NCBI RefSeq assembly: GCF_018390515.1
Contig: NZ_JAHBBK010000003.1
Coordinates: 248,001-312,000 of the forward strand
Direction of reading: 5' to 3'
DNA from: Mucilaginibacter sp. Bleaf8
GTDB lineage: Bacteria > Bacteroidota > Bacteroidia > Sphingobacteriales > Sphingobacteriaceae
DNA length: 64,000 bases
Shown here: piece after piece, positions 47,881 to 56,697 of the stretch
Position numbering within the stretch: the stretch's first letter is position 1
Layout of the letters: every line of letters starts with the position of its first letter
The notes under the pieces: generated by a model
What the model saw: only the letters and a program-made list of their open reading frames with translations
Database searches by the model: none
Told to the model about the DNA's origin: nothing
Position numbers and translations under genes: made by a program

Positions 47881-49218
47881 TTAGTATATAAAGTTTTTGA
47901 TAGTCTCGCCCAGATCGAATACATTGGTTTTTGAACCAAATGCGTTGGCTACGATACTGCTACCGGCGGCGCTTCGGTAGCCACCGGCGCAATGTACAAC
48001 TATCGGTTTGCTGAAAGGTATGTCTGCTAAGCGTTCCCTTAACTGGTATAAGGGAATGTGAACAGCATTTTTAAAGACTGGCTGCGCTTTTACTTCTGCT
48101 CCATTCCTGATATCGACTATGGTGTATTGTTCCAGGTGCGTAACAAAATGCGCTAAATGCAATTCTGCCATTTGTTCGTGGCCTCCGTCAATCACAAATG
48201 CGGCTTCTAAAAAAGCTTCGTAACCGATTTTAGCGGCTTTACCGATTACTTGCTTTAGTTTCTCCTCGTTTTCAGCTACTAAATAAAACGCTTCTTTGGG
48301 TGCGATGATGCTGCCCAGCCAAGTCTCAAATTTGCCGCCATCCTGAATATTGATCGATCCTGGCAAATGCCCTTTTTTAAATTCCTGTTCAGGGCGGGCG
48401 TCGATAATAAACATTTCGCTGTTCAGCTCGACCGGTTTTTTGGCCAGAACGCCAGCTAATGCTGGTTGTAATGGTGGTGCGCCATGCTTATTCAAGGCAA
48501 CATCATAAGCAAAGTATTTTGGTATGAATGGCTGATCTTCCAGCAAGGTCTGCACAAATTCAGTTTCGCTCATTTCCTGTAACGACCAGTTGCCCGCTCT
48601 TTCTGCGCCGATAGTGCTGCGATTAGCATCGCTTAGCGCTTTACCGCATAAGGTACCTGCGCCATGTGCCGGGTAAACCCAAACCGCATCGTCCAACACC
48701 AACAATTTGTCGCGCAGTGAATGATACATCTGTTTGGCTAATTCCTCACGCCTCGCAGTGAGGTTTCCGGCCTGCTCACGCAGATCAGGCCTACCGCAAT
48801 CACCAATGAACAGTGTATCGCCGGTAAACACGGCTTTATCCTGGCCATTATGTGCTAAAACAATGCTGATGCTATCCGGCGAATGCCCTGGTGTGTTCAG
48901 GGCTTTGAGTTTTATTTTGCCGAATGAGAGCTCATCGCCATCGTCAAATGTTTGATGGGCATATTCAGCGCCCAATAGTTTAGAGCAATAAATGACCGCT
49001 CCAGTAACCTGTTGCAATTCCAGGTGCCCGCTCACAAAATCGGCGTGCGGGTGGGTTTCGATCACACCGATAATGGTGGCTTCGTGTGCTTTGGCGTAAG
49101 ACAGGTATGGCGTAATATCCCTTGATGGGTCAATCAGCACGATCTTGTTTTCACATTCGCTTAATATCGCATAAGAATAATGCGACAGGCCTTTATCTTC
49201 AAATTGTTCGATCTTCAT
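47881..49218 (-). CDS. MBL-fold hydrolase fused to rhodanese domains
   Basis: A 445-residue protein. The N-terminal metallo-beta-lactamase domain (residues ~1-210) has THPHADFVSGH and FTGDTLFIGDCGRPD metal ligands, as in ETHE1-type persulfide dioxygenases. A first rhodanese-like domain (~250-345, IIDARPEQEFKKGHLPGSIN) lacks an obvious catalytic Cys, while the last domain ends VVHCAGGYRSAAG with an active Cys. Such fusions oxidise glutathione persulfide to sulfite and transfer sulfane sulfur. The start at 49218 leaves 1 nt to the previous stop. It is a core gene of the sulfide/thiosulfate detoxification block. Confidence 0.93.
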   Translation of the reverse strand: MKIEQFEDKGLSHYSYAILSECENKIVLIDPSRDITPYLSYAKAHEATIIGVIETHPHADFVSGHLELQQVTGAVIYCSKLLGAEYAHQTFDDGDELSFGKIKLKALNTPGHSPDSISIVLAHNGQDKAVFTGDTLFIGDCGRPDLREQAGNLTARREELAKQMYHSLRDKLLVLDDAVWVYPAHGAGTLCGKALSDANRSTIGAERAGNWSLQEMSETEFVQTLLEDQPFIPKYFAYDVALNKHGAPPLQPALAGVLAKKPVELNSEMFIIDARPEQEFKKGHLPGSINIQDGGKFETWLGSIIAPKEAFYLVAENEEKLKQVIGKAAKIGYEAFLEAAFVIDGGHEQMAELHLAHFVTHLEQYTIVDIRNGAEVKAQPVFKNAVHIPLYQLRERLADIPFSKPIVVHCAGGYRSAAGSSIVANAFGSKTNVFDLGETIKNFIY

Positions 49219-49219
49219 A

Positions 49220-49630
49220 TCAATGAGGGAGTTTTTCACGTAATAGACCATAAACCCAGGTGCCTGCTATGGCACTCAGCAGCGTTACTGTTGTAACTAA
49301 AATACCACTACCGATCTGCGCGAACAACGGGCCGGGGCATGCGCCGGTAAGCGCCCAGCCTAAACCAAAGATCAACCCGCCATAAACATATCCCCAGTTA
49401 AATTTCTTGTCCGGGATAACAATAGGCTTCTGATGGATTGTTTTAATGTTAAAGCGCTTGATCAATAATATGGAGATCATGGCTACTACAATAGCGCTAC
49501 CGATGATCCCATACATATGAAAGGATTGCAAGCGGAACATTTCCTGTATGCGGAACCAGGAGATCACTTCGGATTTGATCAGGATGATGCCAAAGCATAT
49601 CCCCACCAGTAAAAACTTCAGATTCTTCAT
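49220..49630 (-). CDS. YeeE/YedE-family half protein (DUF6691 type)
   Basis: A 136-residue membrane protein with four helices. The motif GLIFGLGWALTGACPGPLFA with its Cys is the second half of the YeeE/YedE thiosulfate-transporter fold. The ATG at 49630 overlaps the TGA of the preceding gene (ATGA), so the two halves are made together and probably assemble as a heterodimeric channel. The upstream in-frame start at 49714 would overlap the previous gene heavily and is rejected. Confidence 0.88.
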   Translation of the reverse strand: MKNLKFLLVGICFGIILIKSEVISWFRIQEMFRLQSFHMYGIIGSAIVVAMISILLIKRFNIKTIHQKPIVIPDKKFNWGYVYGGLIFGLGWALTGACPGPLFAQIGSGILVTTVTLLSAIAGTWVYGLLREKLPH

Positions 49631-50187
49631 AGCTGTAATAAATAAGGTAAGATCAACCACGTCATAACGAAGCCGCCGATCATAAAGCAGCAGGTAGCTA
49701 CCAGGGAAGGCCATTGTAAAGAGGAAATACCCATAATGGCATGGCCGGAAGTACAGCCGCCGGCATAGCGTGTACCAAAGCCAACCAGGAAACCGCCGAT
49801 CACCATAAATACAAAGCCTTTTAAAGTGGTTAGTCCTTTGAAACTAAAAATATCCTGTGGCAGTAAACCGCTGAAATCTTTAATGCCCTGCTGCTGCAAG
49901 GCAACAATGGTTTTAGGATTGATGCCCACCGGTCCGGGATCGGACAATAAATGCGCGGCGATGAATCCGCCTATAACGATGCCTGCAATAAAAAACAAAT
50001 TCCATGTGTCCTTCTTCCAGTCGTATTTAAAAAAGGAAATATTTGCCGGGATACAAGCCGCGCATATCTGCCGCAAAGTAGATGAGATACCGAATGTTTT
50101 GTTACCTAATATTAATAGTGCCGGCACGATGAGCCCTATCAACGGCCCGGCTACATACCAGGGCCACGGTTGTTTAATGATGTCCAT
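49627..50187 (-). CDS. YeeE/YedE-family thiosulfate transporter half
   Basis: A 186-residue membrane protein with about five helices. It has the IRQ/CAA-type segment STLRQICAACIPANISFFKY and the family motif FGTRYAGGCTSGHAIMGISS with the essential-type Cys. YeeE (TsuA) proteins import thiosulfate; the paired short proteins in Bacteroidota probably carry thiosulfate or sulfane sulfur. It overlaps the TauE gene by 14 nt upstream and the second YeeE half by 4 nt downstream. Confidence 0.9.
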   Translation of the reverse strand: MDIIKQPWPWYVAGPLIGLIVPALLILGNKTFGISSTLRQICAACIPANISFFKYDWKKDTWNLFFIAGIVIGGFIAAHLLSDPGPVGINPKTIVALQQQGIKDFSGLLPQDIFSFKGLTTLKGFVFMVIGGFLVGFGTRYAGGCTSGHAIMGISSLQWPSLVATCCFMIGGFVMTWLILPYLLQL

Positions 50188-50977
50188 GTGAGTTAGTTAA
50201 AGTGCTTATTAAAACAAAGATACCCATAGCCAATACAAACCAGCCAAAGGCAGGCTTCAGGCGTGTATCGCTGATGAACCGCGTGAGGTAACTGCCGAGG
50301 ATGATACCGGCAATGGCAAAACCCGAAAAGACGGCTAAAAACGCATAATTTATTACTACATGCCCGGTGATATCACCCAATACACCCAGCAGCGAGCTAA
50401 TGGTCATTACCATAAGCGAAGTACCCACTGCTTTTTTTATCGGTAAACCTGCGAGCAATACCAGCGATGGAATAATAAGAAAACCACCGCCAACACCTAC
50501 AAAACCAGTGATAAGGCCAACAGCTATGGCCTGCAAAATTAATCTTGGATAACTAAGCTCTTGGGAACTACCACGATCTTCCTTTTTATTCCGGATCATG
50601 GAAAGGGATGCTGCCAGCATCAGACCGGCAAAAACCAGCATCAGCAGCATGCTTTTGGCAACAGTCCAGTGTCCGAGCGTAAATAAGTGAATTGGTATCA
50701 CTGGCATTACCCATCTCCGCATGATAAATACGGCGGCCAAGGATGGTAAACCAAAGATCAACGCGGTCTTAACATCCACATTGCCTTTTAGGTAATGGCT
50801 GGCCGCGCCTGCGGTACTGGTTAGTCCAACTACAAATAAAGAGTAAGTGGTCGCTAACACCGGATCGATAGCAAAAAAATAAACGAGAATAGGTACGGTG
50901 AGAATAGAGCCACCGCCGCCTATTAAACCAAGGGATAAACCAATTAAAACCGAAGCTGCGTAACCTGCTATTTCCAA
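50174..50977 (-). CDS. TauE/SafE-family sulfite exporter-like permease
   Basis: A 267-residue membrane protein with two repeats of the TauE/SafE signature: LIGLSLGLIGGGGSILTVPI and GLITGFVGVGGGFLIIPSLV, and about eight helices. The family exports sulfite, sulfoacetate or related anions. The only start I see is TTG at 50977, with no in-frame ATG or GTG close upstream. It begins the block tauE-yeeE-yeeE-MBL/rhodanese, which would export sulfite made by the persulfide dioxygenase. Confidence 0.92.
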   Translation of the reverse strand: MEIAGYAASVLIGLSLGLIGGGGSILTVPILVYFFAIDPVLATTYSLFVVGLTSTAGAASHYLKGNVDVKTALIFGLPSLAAVFIMRRWVMPVIPIHLFTLGHWTVAKSMLLMLVFAGLMLAASLSMIRNKKEDRGSSQELSYPRLILQAIAVGLITGFVGVGGGFLIIPSLVLLAGLPIKKAVGTSLMVMTISSLLGVLGDITGHVVINYAFLAVFSGFAIAGIILGSYLTRFISDTRLKPAFGWFVLAMGIFVLISTLTNSHGHH

Positions 50978-51036
50978 AACCTGATGATTGATGGAACAAA
51001 GCTATTCGCTTTCAGCCCGGCAATTGGTGACTTATG

Positions 51037-51645
51037 TTACACAGGGAAATTTAAAGTGATCTTATTGCGGGAAAGGGAGATCATTTCCTTCTTTTCCATT
51101 TGCTTAAGCAAGCGTGATACTACTTCGCGCGTTGTGCCCAACTCTTCTGCCAATTGCTGGTGAGTGATCTGAAATTCATGGGAATTGAATACTGCGGCTT
51201 TCTTCTTGAGCAGTTCTACAATACGGTCATCCAATTTTTGAAAGGCAACTTCATTGATCACAGTAAGCAATTCTTCGAAACGCTGGTGGTAAAGTTTAAA
51301 AATAAAGTCGGCCCATTCGGGATAGCTTTTTACCCATTCGCTGGCTTTGGTAATGGGCAGCATCAAGACATCGGCATCTTCTTCTACCTCCAGGCGTACT
51401 TTTGAGGTATCCTCATGTATCCCGGCCAGGAATGACATGATACAGCTTTCGCCGGGCTTGATGTAATATAAAAGGATCTCGCGGCCGTCCTCATCCTGCC
51501 GCATAACCCGCATACTGCCGGATAAAAGCACCGGCAATGACCGCACATAACTGTTGGATGACATCAGCACCGTGCCCGCCGGTAATTGCTTCCGCTGGCT
51601 GTTTTCTTCTAACGCTGATTGCAATGCTGGCCCAAACTGTATCAT
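51037..51645 (-). CDS. Crp/Fnr-family regulator
   Basis: A 202-residue regulator with a cyclic-nucleotide-like barrel (GSMRVMRQDEDGREILLYYI, PGESCIMSFLAGI) and a C-terminal winged HTH (FQITHQQLAEELGTTREVVS, RLLKQMEKKEMISLSRNKI). There is no N-terminal Fe-S cysteine cluster as in Fnr. A single Cys in GESCIMSF could sense redox or persulfide. It precedes the tauE operon in the same direction and probably controls it. The effector is unknown. Confidence 0.9.
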   Translation of the reverse strand: MIQFGPALQSALEENSQRKQLPAGTVLMSSNSYVRSLPVLLSGSMRVMRQDEDGREILLYYIKPGESCIMSFLAGIHEDTSKVRLEVEEDADVLMLPITKASEWVKSYPEWADFIFKLYHQRFEELLTVINEVAFQKLDDRIVELLKKKAAVFNSHEFQITHQQLAEELGTTREVVSRLLKQMEKKEMISLSRNKITLNFPV

Positions 51646-51719
51646 GCGGTAAATTTAGCAGGCTTGCGGCGCATTATAAAATCTTAGAGAGTTGTGTATT
51701 ACTGTTGAATACACCATGT

Positions 51720-52385
51720 TTACTTCTCGTAAACCAATCTATCCGGCGATACGCCCATACTTAATAAGATGTCGTTTACATCGTTCACCATTTGCTCCGG
51801 CCCGCATATATAAAAATATTGCTTAAGGTCATTGACGTTTTCTTTGAGAAATGCATACCCGATCCTTTCATTCAAATATGGATCTTCTGTTTGCCCGCTA
51901 ATAAGAAATGTCACTTTGCTGCACAACATATCTTTAAGATCATCCTCAAGAATAATATCACCCTTTGACTTATTCGCAAAGAATAAAGTGTTCCCATTTA
52001 GCTGGCCAAATTGATGAAGTTGTTTTAAAATGGCTAAAAAAGGCGTGATCCCTGCGCCACCCGCGATAAAATATCCGGGGCCTTTATATTCAATTGACCC
52101 CCACGGGTCATTAATGATCAACTCATCACCTTTTTCCAATTTGTCTAATTGTTCGGTCATACCATGATGATCCGGATAGATCTTGATGGTAAATTCAAGA
52201 AAGTTCTCTGAGTTTAAACTTGTAAAGGTAAACGGGCGGAGGACATCTGTCCATTCCGGTCTGTTGATCGAAAGTTCGGTGGCTTGTCCCGGGTTAAACC
52301 GATAACCGGCGGGCTTTGTTAGCCTAAACCTTTTAACATCGTGAGTGATCTGTTTAACAGAAATTATTTCAACCGTATGTTTCAT
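51720..52385 (-). CDS. FAD/NAD(P)-binding ferredoxin reductase-like oxidoreductase
   Basis: A 221-residue flavoreductase. The FAD domain has PAGYRFNPGQATELSINRPE and VLRPFTFTSLNS (the RxFT-type motif); the NAD domain has GPGYFIAGGAGITPFLAILK and YICGPEQMVNDVNDIL. There is no Fe-S domain, so it should reduce an external acceptor. It is found next to a DUF2892 membrane protein and Crp/Fnr regulator in many Bacteroidota sulfur loci. The electron acceptor is unknown. Confidence 0.9.
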   Translation of the reverse strand: MKHTVEIISVKQITHDVKRFRLTKPAGYRFNPGQATELSINRPEWTDVLRPFTFTSLNSENFLEFTIKIYPDHHGMTEQLDKLEKGDELIINDPWGSIEYKGPGYFIAGGAGITPFLAILKQLHQFGQLNGNTLFFANKSKGDIILEDDLKDMLCSKVTFLISGQTEDPYLNERIGYAFLKENVNDLKQYFYICGPEQMVNDVNDILLSMGVSPDRLVYEK

Positions 52386-52423
52386 GATGTGTTAAACTAA
52401 GTGTGATGGAATTTAACTTTAAA

Positions 52424-52796
52424 TTACAATTCAGGCAAATTTGTATGTCTGTATTTACTAAATATTGATTTAATAGGGCATGTCATGGTTAGTGCAGTTA
52501 CCTCCAAATAAAACAACACCGGAGCGAGAATATATATGGTATGGGTGCCGCAATACCAATCTATGGCGCTGAGTGCTGGCATGGTTACTACCAAAATTCC
52601 CCTGATCATAGCTTCCTTACTGGTAAGATTTTGAGGGGCATCTTTGTCGAACCAGCCTTTCTTTGTTTTGACACCGATCACAGGTGTATCTTCTACTGCG
52701 GTGTGTTCCACAGCATTTTTAGGGCTGTGATCGAATTTACATTCCTTGCCGTTTTCTTTGAATTTGGGGGTCGATGACCAATTGATACGTTTTCAT
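52424..52796 (-). pseudogene. DUF2892/YgaP-like membrane protein with a possible frameshift
   Basis: The frame that ends at 52424 is open without ATG; the nearest in-frame start is GTG at 52711 (95 residues: MIRGILVVTMPALSAIDWYC, VLFYLEVTALTMTCPIKSIF, a YgaP-like two-helix unit). A better ATG lies at 52796 in another frame (MKTYQLVIDP). Removing one G from the G5 run at 52766-52770 joins the two into a single product (continuing KFKENGKECKFDHSPKNAVE). So the gene is either frameshifted, mis-sequenced, or truncated with a GTG start. The family covers small membrane proteins, sometimes fused to rhodanese. Confidence 0.55.
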
Positions 52797-52870
52797 GATA
52801 TTTGATTTTGTTATTCAAATATCGATAGCTTTTTGGGCTGATTTTTATCACGAATCCAACTTGACGATAA

Positions 52871-53332
52871 CTAAAAATTATCGAGTATGTGTCTTAACCA
52901 TGTTGATATATCGTGAATAAAGACTTGCCTGTTCTTTTCACTTCCTGCGGGATATGCGGTGGTCAGAATTTCAGATGGAGAGACACCGGCATCGATAGCT
53001 GCTTTCCTGACATTGGGAGCAATTCGCTTCATTAAAATGATAACGTGTTTAGGTTGAATCAAACGCATACGATCTGCTAACTGTTCGGCAGCATAAGGCG
53101 TTAAGTTAACTGATGTTTCTTTACCCAGAGGATATAGATGATCCAGGACGCTGCCGGACTTGTTAAAAAAATCAAGAAAATCGTCAGCAGAACTAAATTT
53201 ACCAAAAGCCTGTTCAAAGGCCGCGCGCATTGCCCGGAATAAATTGGTGTTTTTTAAATAAAAATGGTTGTTGGTAGAGCCAGGTGCTTCGGCAATAAAC
53301 ATGATAATGACTTTTTTCTTCTTTTCAGTCAT
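52871..53332 (-). CDS. uracil-DNA glycosylase-like superfamily protein
   Basis: A 153-residue protein that resembles the uracil-DNA glycosylase-like fold: an early strand-turn FIAEAPGSTNNHFYLKNTNL, a middle LVHLYPLG-like segment (VLDHLYPLGKETSVNL), strand PKHVIILMKRIAPNVRKAAI and a late YPAGSEKNRQVF. Canonical catalytic motifs are not clear. It is placed 9 nt downstream of the LysR gene and probably co-transcribed with it. Its relation to sulfur metabolism is unclear and the assignment is tentative. Confidence 0.6.
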   Translation of the reverse strand: MTEKKKKVIIMFIAEAPGSTNNHFYLKNTNLFRAMRAAFEQAFGKFSSADDFLDFFNKSGSVLDHLYPLGKETSVNLTPYAAEQLADRMRLIQPKHVIILMKRIAPNVRKAAIDAGVSPSEILTTAYPAGSEKNRQVFIHDISTWLRHILDNF

Positions 53333-53341
53333 ATCAGATGC

Positions 53342-54235
53342 TTATAGGCTCTTATAGCTTTTAGCGAATCGCATAAATATTTCTGCTAATGATGAAGGTT
53401 GACCGTGTGGCAGGATAAAATAAAATGGCCGCTCAATAGTCAGGTCTTTAATGTCGATGATCCGGCATTCGTTATACTTCAACTCTTTCAAGATCGACTG
53501 CACCGATACAAATGCAAAACATTTGCTGTGTAGCAAATAAGACTTTATACTTTCCGTGCCGCCTAACTGCATTTCTATCTTCAGATCTGATAATTTGATA
53601 TTGAAAGGCTTTAAAGCGTGAGCAATAACGTCTAACGTTCCCGAACCGGGTTCACGGAGCAATAAAGGCAGTTCTATTAATTCCTCCGGTTTAATGCTGT
53701 CTTTTTTAAAAGTATTCGAGGCACTACAGATCAGCACCAGTTCATCACTCAAAAATTCTTGGTAGCTCAACTGCGGATTACGGAGGATGCCCTCTACAAT
53801 GCCGAGGTCAATCTCTTTATTCAGTAAGGCCTGCTCAACCTGCTCCGTATTACCTGGCACCAGGTTCACTTGTACATCTTTAAACTTTTCGTGGAACCGG
53901 GCTAATACCGGGGGAATCACGTACTGCGCAACAGTATTACTGCCACCGATACGCAACGTACCCGAATGTTTTTTGATCAGTAGGTTCATATCAAAGTCCA
54001 GCTCGTTGTAAACAGCGGCCAGTCTATCCGCATAAGCCAGCAACATTTCGCCAGCAGGTGTGAGCGATATTTTTTTATTCCCGCTACGCTCTATCAGCGT
54101 GGTTTTAAACTGTTCTTCCAGCTCTTTAATATGCTTGGTCACAGCAGGCTGGCTAATAAAAAGTTCCGTGGACGCCTTGGTAAAGTTCAGCCGCTTGGCC
54201 ACTGTATGAAAAACCTGTAAGCGGAAATCGAACAT
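53342..54235 (-). CDS. LysR-family transcriptional regulator
   Basis: A 297-residue LysR regulator: N-terminal HTH (FHTVAKRLNFTKASTELFIS, QPAVTKHIKELEEQ) and a periplasmic-binding-like effector domain (GTLRIGGSNTVAQYVIPPVL, LGIVEGILRNPQLSYQEF, LREPGSGTLDVIAHAL). CysB-type LysR regulators sense sulfur metabolites, and the location beside anion-binding proteins suggests a similar task, but the ligand cannot be read. It is preceded by a 48-codon membrane ORF. Confidence 0.92.
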   Translation of the reverse strand: MFDFRLQVFHTVAKRLNFTKASTELFISQPAVTKHIKELEEQFKTTLIERSGNKKISLTPAGEMLLAYADRLAAVYNELDFDMNLLIKKHSGTLRIGGSNTVAQYVIPPVLARFHEKFKDVQVNLVPGNTEQVEQALLNKEIDLGIVEGILRNPQLSYQEFLSDELVLICSASNTFKKDSIKPEELIELPLLLREPGSGTLDVIAHALKPFNIKLSDLKIEMQLGGTESIKSYLLHSKCFAFVSVQSILKELKYNECRIIDIKDLTIERPFYFILPHGQPSSLAEIFMRFAKSYKSL

Positions 54236-54250
54236 ATTGATAAAGGGTTA

Positions 54251-54397
54251 TTAACTAAGTCGGTAAAATAACAACAAAAATGGGAAAGTAGCTGCTGCCA
54301 AGGCGATGACTGATACAGCTATATTTATAACCTTGTTGCCAATTATTATTGCTTGGTCATCAAATTCATAATGGACGTAACGTTGAATAGTTTTCAT
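54251..54397 (-). CDS. 48-residue single-helix membrane peptide (candidate)
   Basis: A short frame (ATG at 54397, TAA at 54251-54253) encoding MKTIQRYVHYEFDDQAIIIG followed by a hydrophobic helix (INIAVSVIALAAATFPFLLL). It lies between the LysR gene (16 nt downstream) and the binding-protein gene, in the same direction. Signal-anchor peptides of this type often occur beside transporters, but the evidence is only composition and position. No homology is known to me. Confidence 0.45.
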   Translation of the reverse strand: MKTIQRYVHYEFDDQAIIIGNKVINIAVSVIALAAATFPFLLLFYRLS

Positions 54398-54560
54398 GAT
54401 CTTCTTTATTTATGTCTCAAAGATCAATCATAAAACTAAGTCATTTTCATTGTTAAAACAGATGGTTGATAGTCTAAAGTTATGAAAAACAGCTCAAACA
54501 TGTAAAGCAAAAGCAGACTGATTCTGTCGATCTGTTTTTGCTATAGTTTAACAGTGAACT

Positions 54561-55304
54561 TTATTCCCATCCCCACTTTTTAAATAACGCATGGCCATCG
54601 ATACTTTGTAAGAATTGAATGAATTGTTTGGCTTGCGCTGCGTGTTTGGTATTGGATGTCAGCGCTACCGGCGTACCACGAAATAGCCGTGATGCCAAAG
54701 GCAGTTCTACAACCTGTGTAACATCTTTCAGATTCTCATGCCATGAGGCATAGGTGATCCAAGCATCGTAACTTTGATCTTTCTTCCAAGCCTCAATACC
54801 CAACGCAGTATTGGCAAAAGATCCGCCAATGTTTCGCTGTATCCCACCGATCAGGTTTTCCTTACCCGCAATATCTTCCCATAAACCCAACTGTCCTGCG
54901 CCATTTACGTCAAGTATTTTAATGCCAGGTTTGGCAAGGTCTTTTAAACCGATAATATGTTTGGGATTACCCGGCCTTACTAAAATAGCTGCACGTCTTT
55001 TATAAAGTTCTACACGTGTTGCAGCATCAACCATTCCCGGATGGGTTTGCATGAACTGCGTAAGCATATATTCCGCCCCGCCGTAGATCACATCGGCATT
55101 AGCCTGCGCTTGCGAAAGCCACTTAGACTCGGGGCCACCGGTCACTTTTACCGGAATTCCTGTTTTAGCGCTGAATGCTTTAGCGCAATCCTGCATGGCT
55201 GATAAAGGGCCACCTGGGCCGTAAATATGTAAAGTGTCTTTTTGAGCATATAAGTTGCCGCAAATGGCGGCAACCAATGCCAAACTTATCATGATCTTTT
55301 TCAT
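54561..55304 (-). CDS. periplasmic anion-binding protein (AcfC/sulfate-binding like)
   Basis: A 247-residue solute-binding protein with a signal peptide (ISLALVAAICGNLYAQ). The mature part begins DTLHIYGPGGPLSAMQDCAK and contains VTGGPESKWLSQAQANADVI, KRRAAILVRPGNPKHIIGLK and a C-terminal LFKKWGWE, as in AcfC and sulfate/molybdate-type binding proteins. It would bind an oxyanion or sulfonate in the periplasm. No ABC permease or ATPase gene is in the neighbourhood. A second such protein lies at 57996. Confidence 0.85.
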   Translation of the reverse strand: MKKIMISLALVAAICGNLYAQKDTLHIYGPGGPLSAMQDCAKAFSAKTGIPVKVTGGPESKWLSQAQANADVIYGGAEYMLTQFMQTHPGMVDAATRVELYKRRAAILVRPGNPKHIIGLKDLAKPGIKILDVNGAGQLGLWEDIAGKENLIGGIQRNIGGSFANTALGIEAWKKDQSYDAWITYASWHENLKDVTQVVELPLASRLFRGTPVALTSNTKHAAQAKQFIQFLQSIDGHALFKKWGWE

Positions 55305-55315
55305 CGTTATTTAAT

Positions 55316-56686
55316 TTATTGACCGGTCATGACCGTAACCTTATTAGTTTCTTTGATCAATATCACCATTTTGTAATCCGCCATAGGTTTGGCTACACTT
55401 TTAACAATGCCCGTTGACTGTCCGCTAAAAGTCCCTTTATCATCTGTTTTAAATGAATTGATGACGTAATCTGCGTTGTAAGGCTGTTGGGTAGAATTGG
55501 TCAGGGCTAAAATGTAAGCGGTGTTCGGTTCCAGTTTTTTGAAATCCTGCTGTACTAGATCAGTTAGACCCACGCTTCTTACATTCAACATGCCGGTAGG
55601 CATCATTACGCCGGTGCTTTTTAGCTTGATCACCTGGCTTTTATTGGCTGCGTTCAAGGGCGACAATCCCGTGGTGACCGGTGTTACCGGACCGGCGTTA
55701 ACGGCATAAAGTAAAGCTTGCGGGCACTGGCCAATAGGGATCGTTTTTACAATAGCCATTTTTAGAAGGTCCACTACCTGCACCTGATCATCATTCTCCA
55801 GGCCGACATAAGCAAATTTCCCATCGCCGGAAGGCCAAACGCCATGTGGCAATGAACCGGTAGCTATGCTATCTACCAGTATGAAGCCCTGGTTAATATT
55901 AAAAATTTTCAGGGTGTTTTCGCCACCAACGGTCACAAGCATTAAGGGCACCTTATTGGTGACAGTAAACGTAACGTGATTGGTAATAGGCCCGGTATTG
56001 AATACCTTTTCAATTTTGTTAGTGGCTGTGTTGATCAATGTTACCTTGCCGATATCTTTATGTGTCAAGGCGATCCATTTACCATCGGGGCTGCAAAATA
56101 TATTCGGCGAGAAAGGGCTAACCACCGGAATACTTTTCACTACCTGATAGGTAGCTGTATTAACAATATCCAGTCGGGGGGTGAAACTTGAACAAACGTA
56201 GGCCCATTTGCCATTTGGCGTAAAAGAAACCATGCCAGGGCCGTCCGCCACCTTCACCTGTTTAATTTCCTTCATCGTTGCCGCGTCGATCACACTGATA
56301 TATGCTTCACCTCTTACCGAGATCCAGGCTTGCGAGCCAGATGGGTTAAATGTAGCCTCATGCGGAGACCGACCTACATAGATCGTCTTAAGCACCTTGT
56401 TAGTGGGGGTAGATATAAAAGTAACCGAATTTGAGCCAATTGCTACGGCCGCCAGTAATTGTCTTTTAGGCGTATAACCTAATCCATGTACCAATGCCTG
56501 CCCCTTGTAAAGCGGGCTTAATATCTCAGGCTGTGGCTTTCCCAATACGATATCGCCCAGAAAAGTTTGCGTTTTAGGATCTATCACTGACACAGTATTG
56601 GATATTTGGTTACCCGTGTAGACGCGGTCCTGTGCGCTTAATTTGGTCAGCGGCAATACCAGGAATAGGAACATTAATTTTTTCAT
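55316..56686 (-). CDS. YVTN-type beta-propeller protein
   Basis: A 456-residue secreted protein (signal peptide MKKLMFLFLVLPLTKLSAQ). Residues ~20-345 are repeats of a 7-bladed YVTN-family propeller: VYTGNQISNTVSVIDPKTQT, GRSPHEATFNPSGSQAWISV, GPGMVSFTPNGKWAYVCSSF, GSLPHGVWPSGDGKFAYVGL. The last ~110 residues are a separate beta domain. Propellers of this sort often accompany cytochromes and bind cofactors or partners. It ends 11 nt before the binding-protein gene. The function is not known. Confidence 0.88.
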   Translation of the reverse strand: MKKLMFLFLVLPLTKLSAQDRVYTGNQISNTVSVIDPKTQTFLGDIVLGKPQPEILSPLYKGQALVHGLGYTPKRQLLAAVAIGSNSVTFISTPTNKVLKTIYVGRSPHEATFNPSGSQAWISVRGEAYISVIDAATMKEIKQVKVADGPGMVSFTPNGKWAYVCSSFTPRLDIVNTATYQVVKSIPVVSPFSPNIFCSPDGKWIALTHKDIGKVTLINTATNKIEKVFNTGPITNHVTFTVTNKVPLMLVTVGGENTLKIFNINQGFILVDSIATGSLPHGVWPSGDGKFAYVGLENDDQVQVVDLLKMAIVKTIPIGQCPQALLYAVNAGPVTPVTTGLSPLNAANKSQVIKLKSTGVMMPTGMLNVRSVGLTDLVQQDFKKLEPNTAYILALTNSTQQPYNADYVINSFKTDDKGTFSGQSTGIVKSVAKPMADYKMVILIKETNKVTVMTGQ

Positions 56687-56697
56687 AGGTGTTTGTT

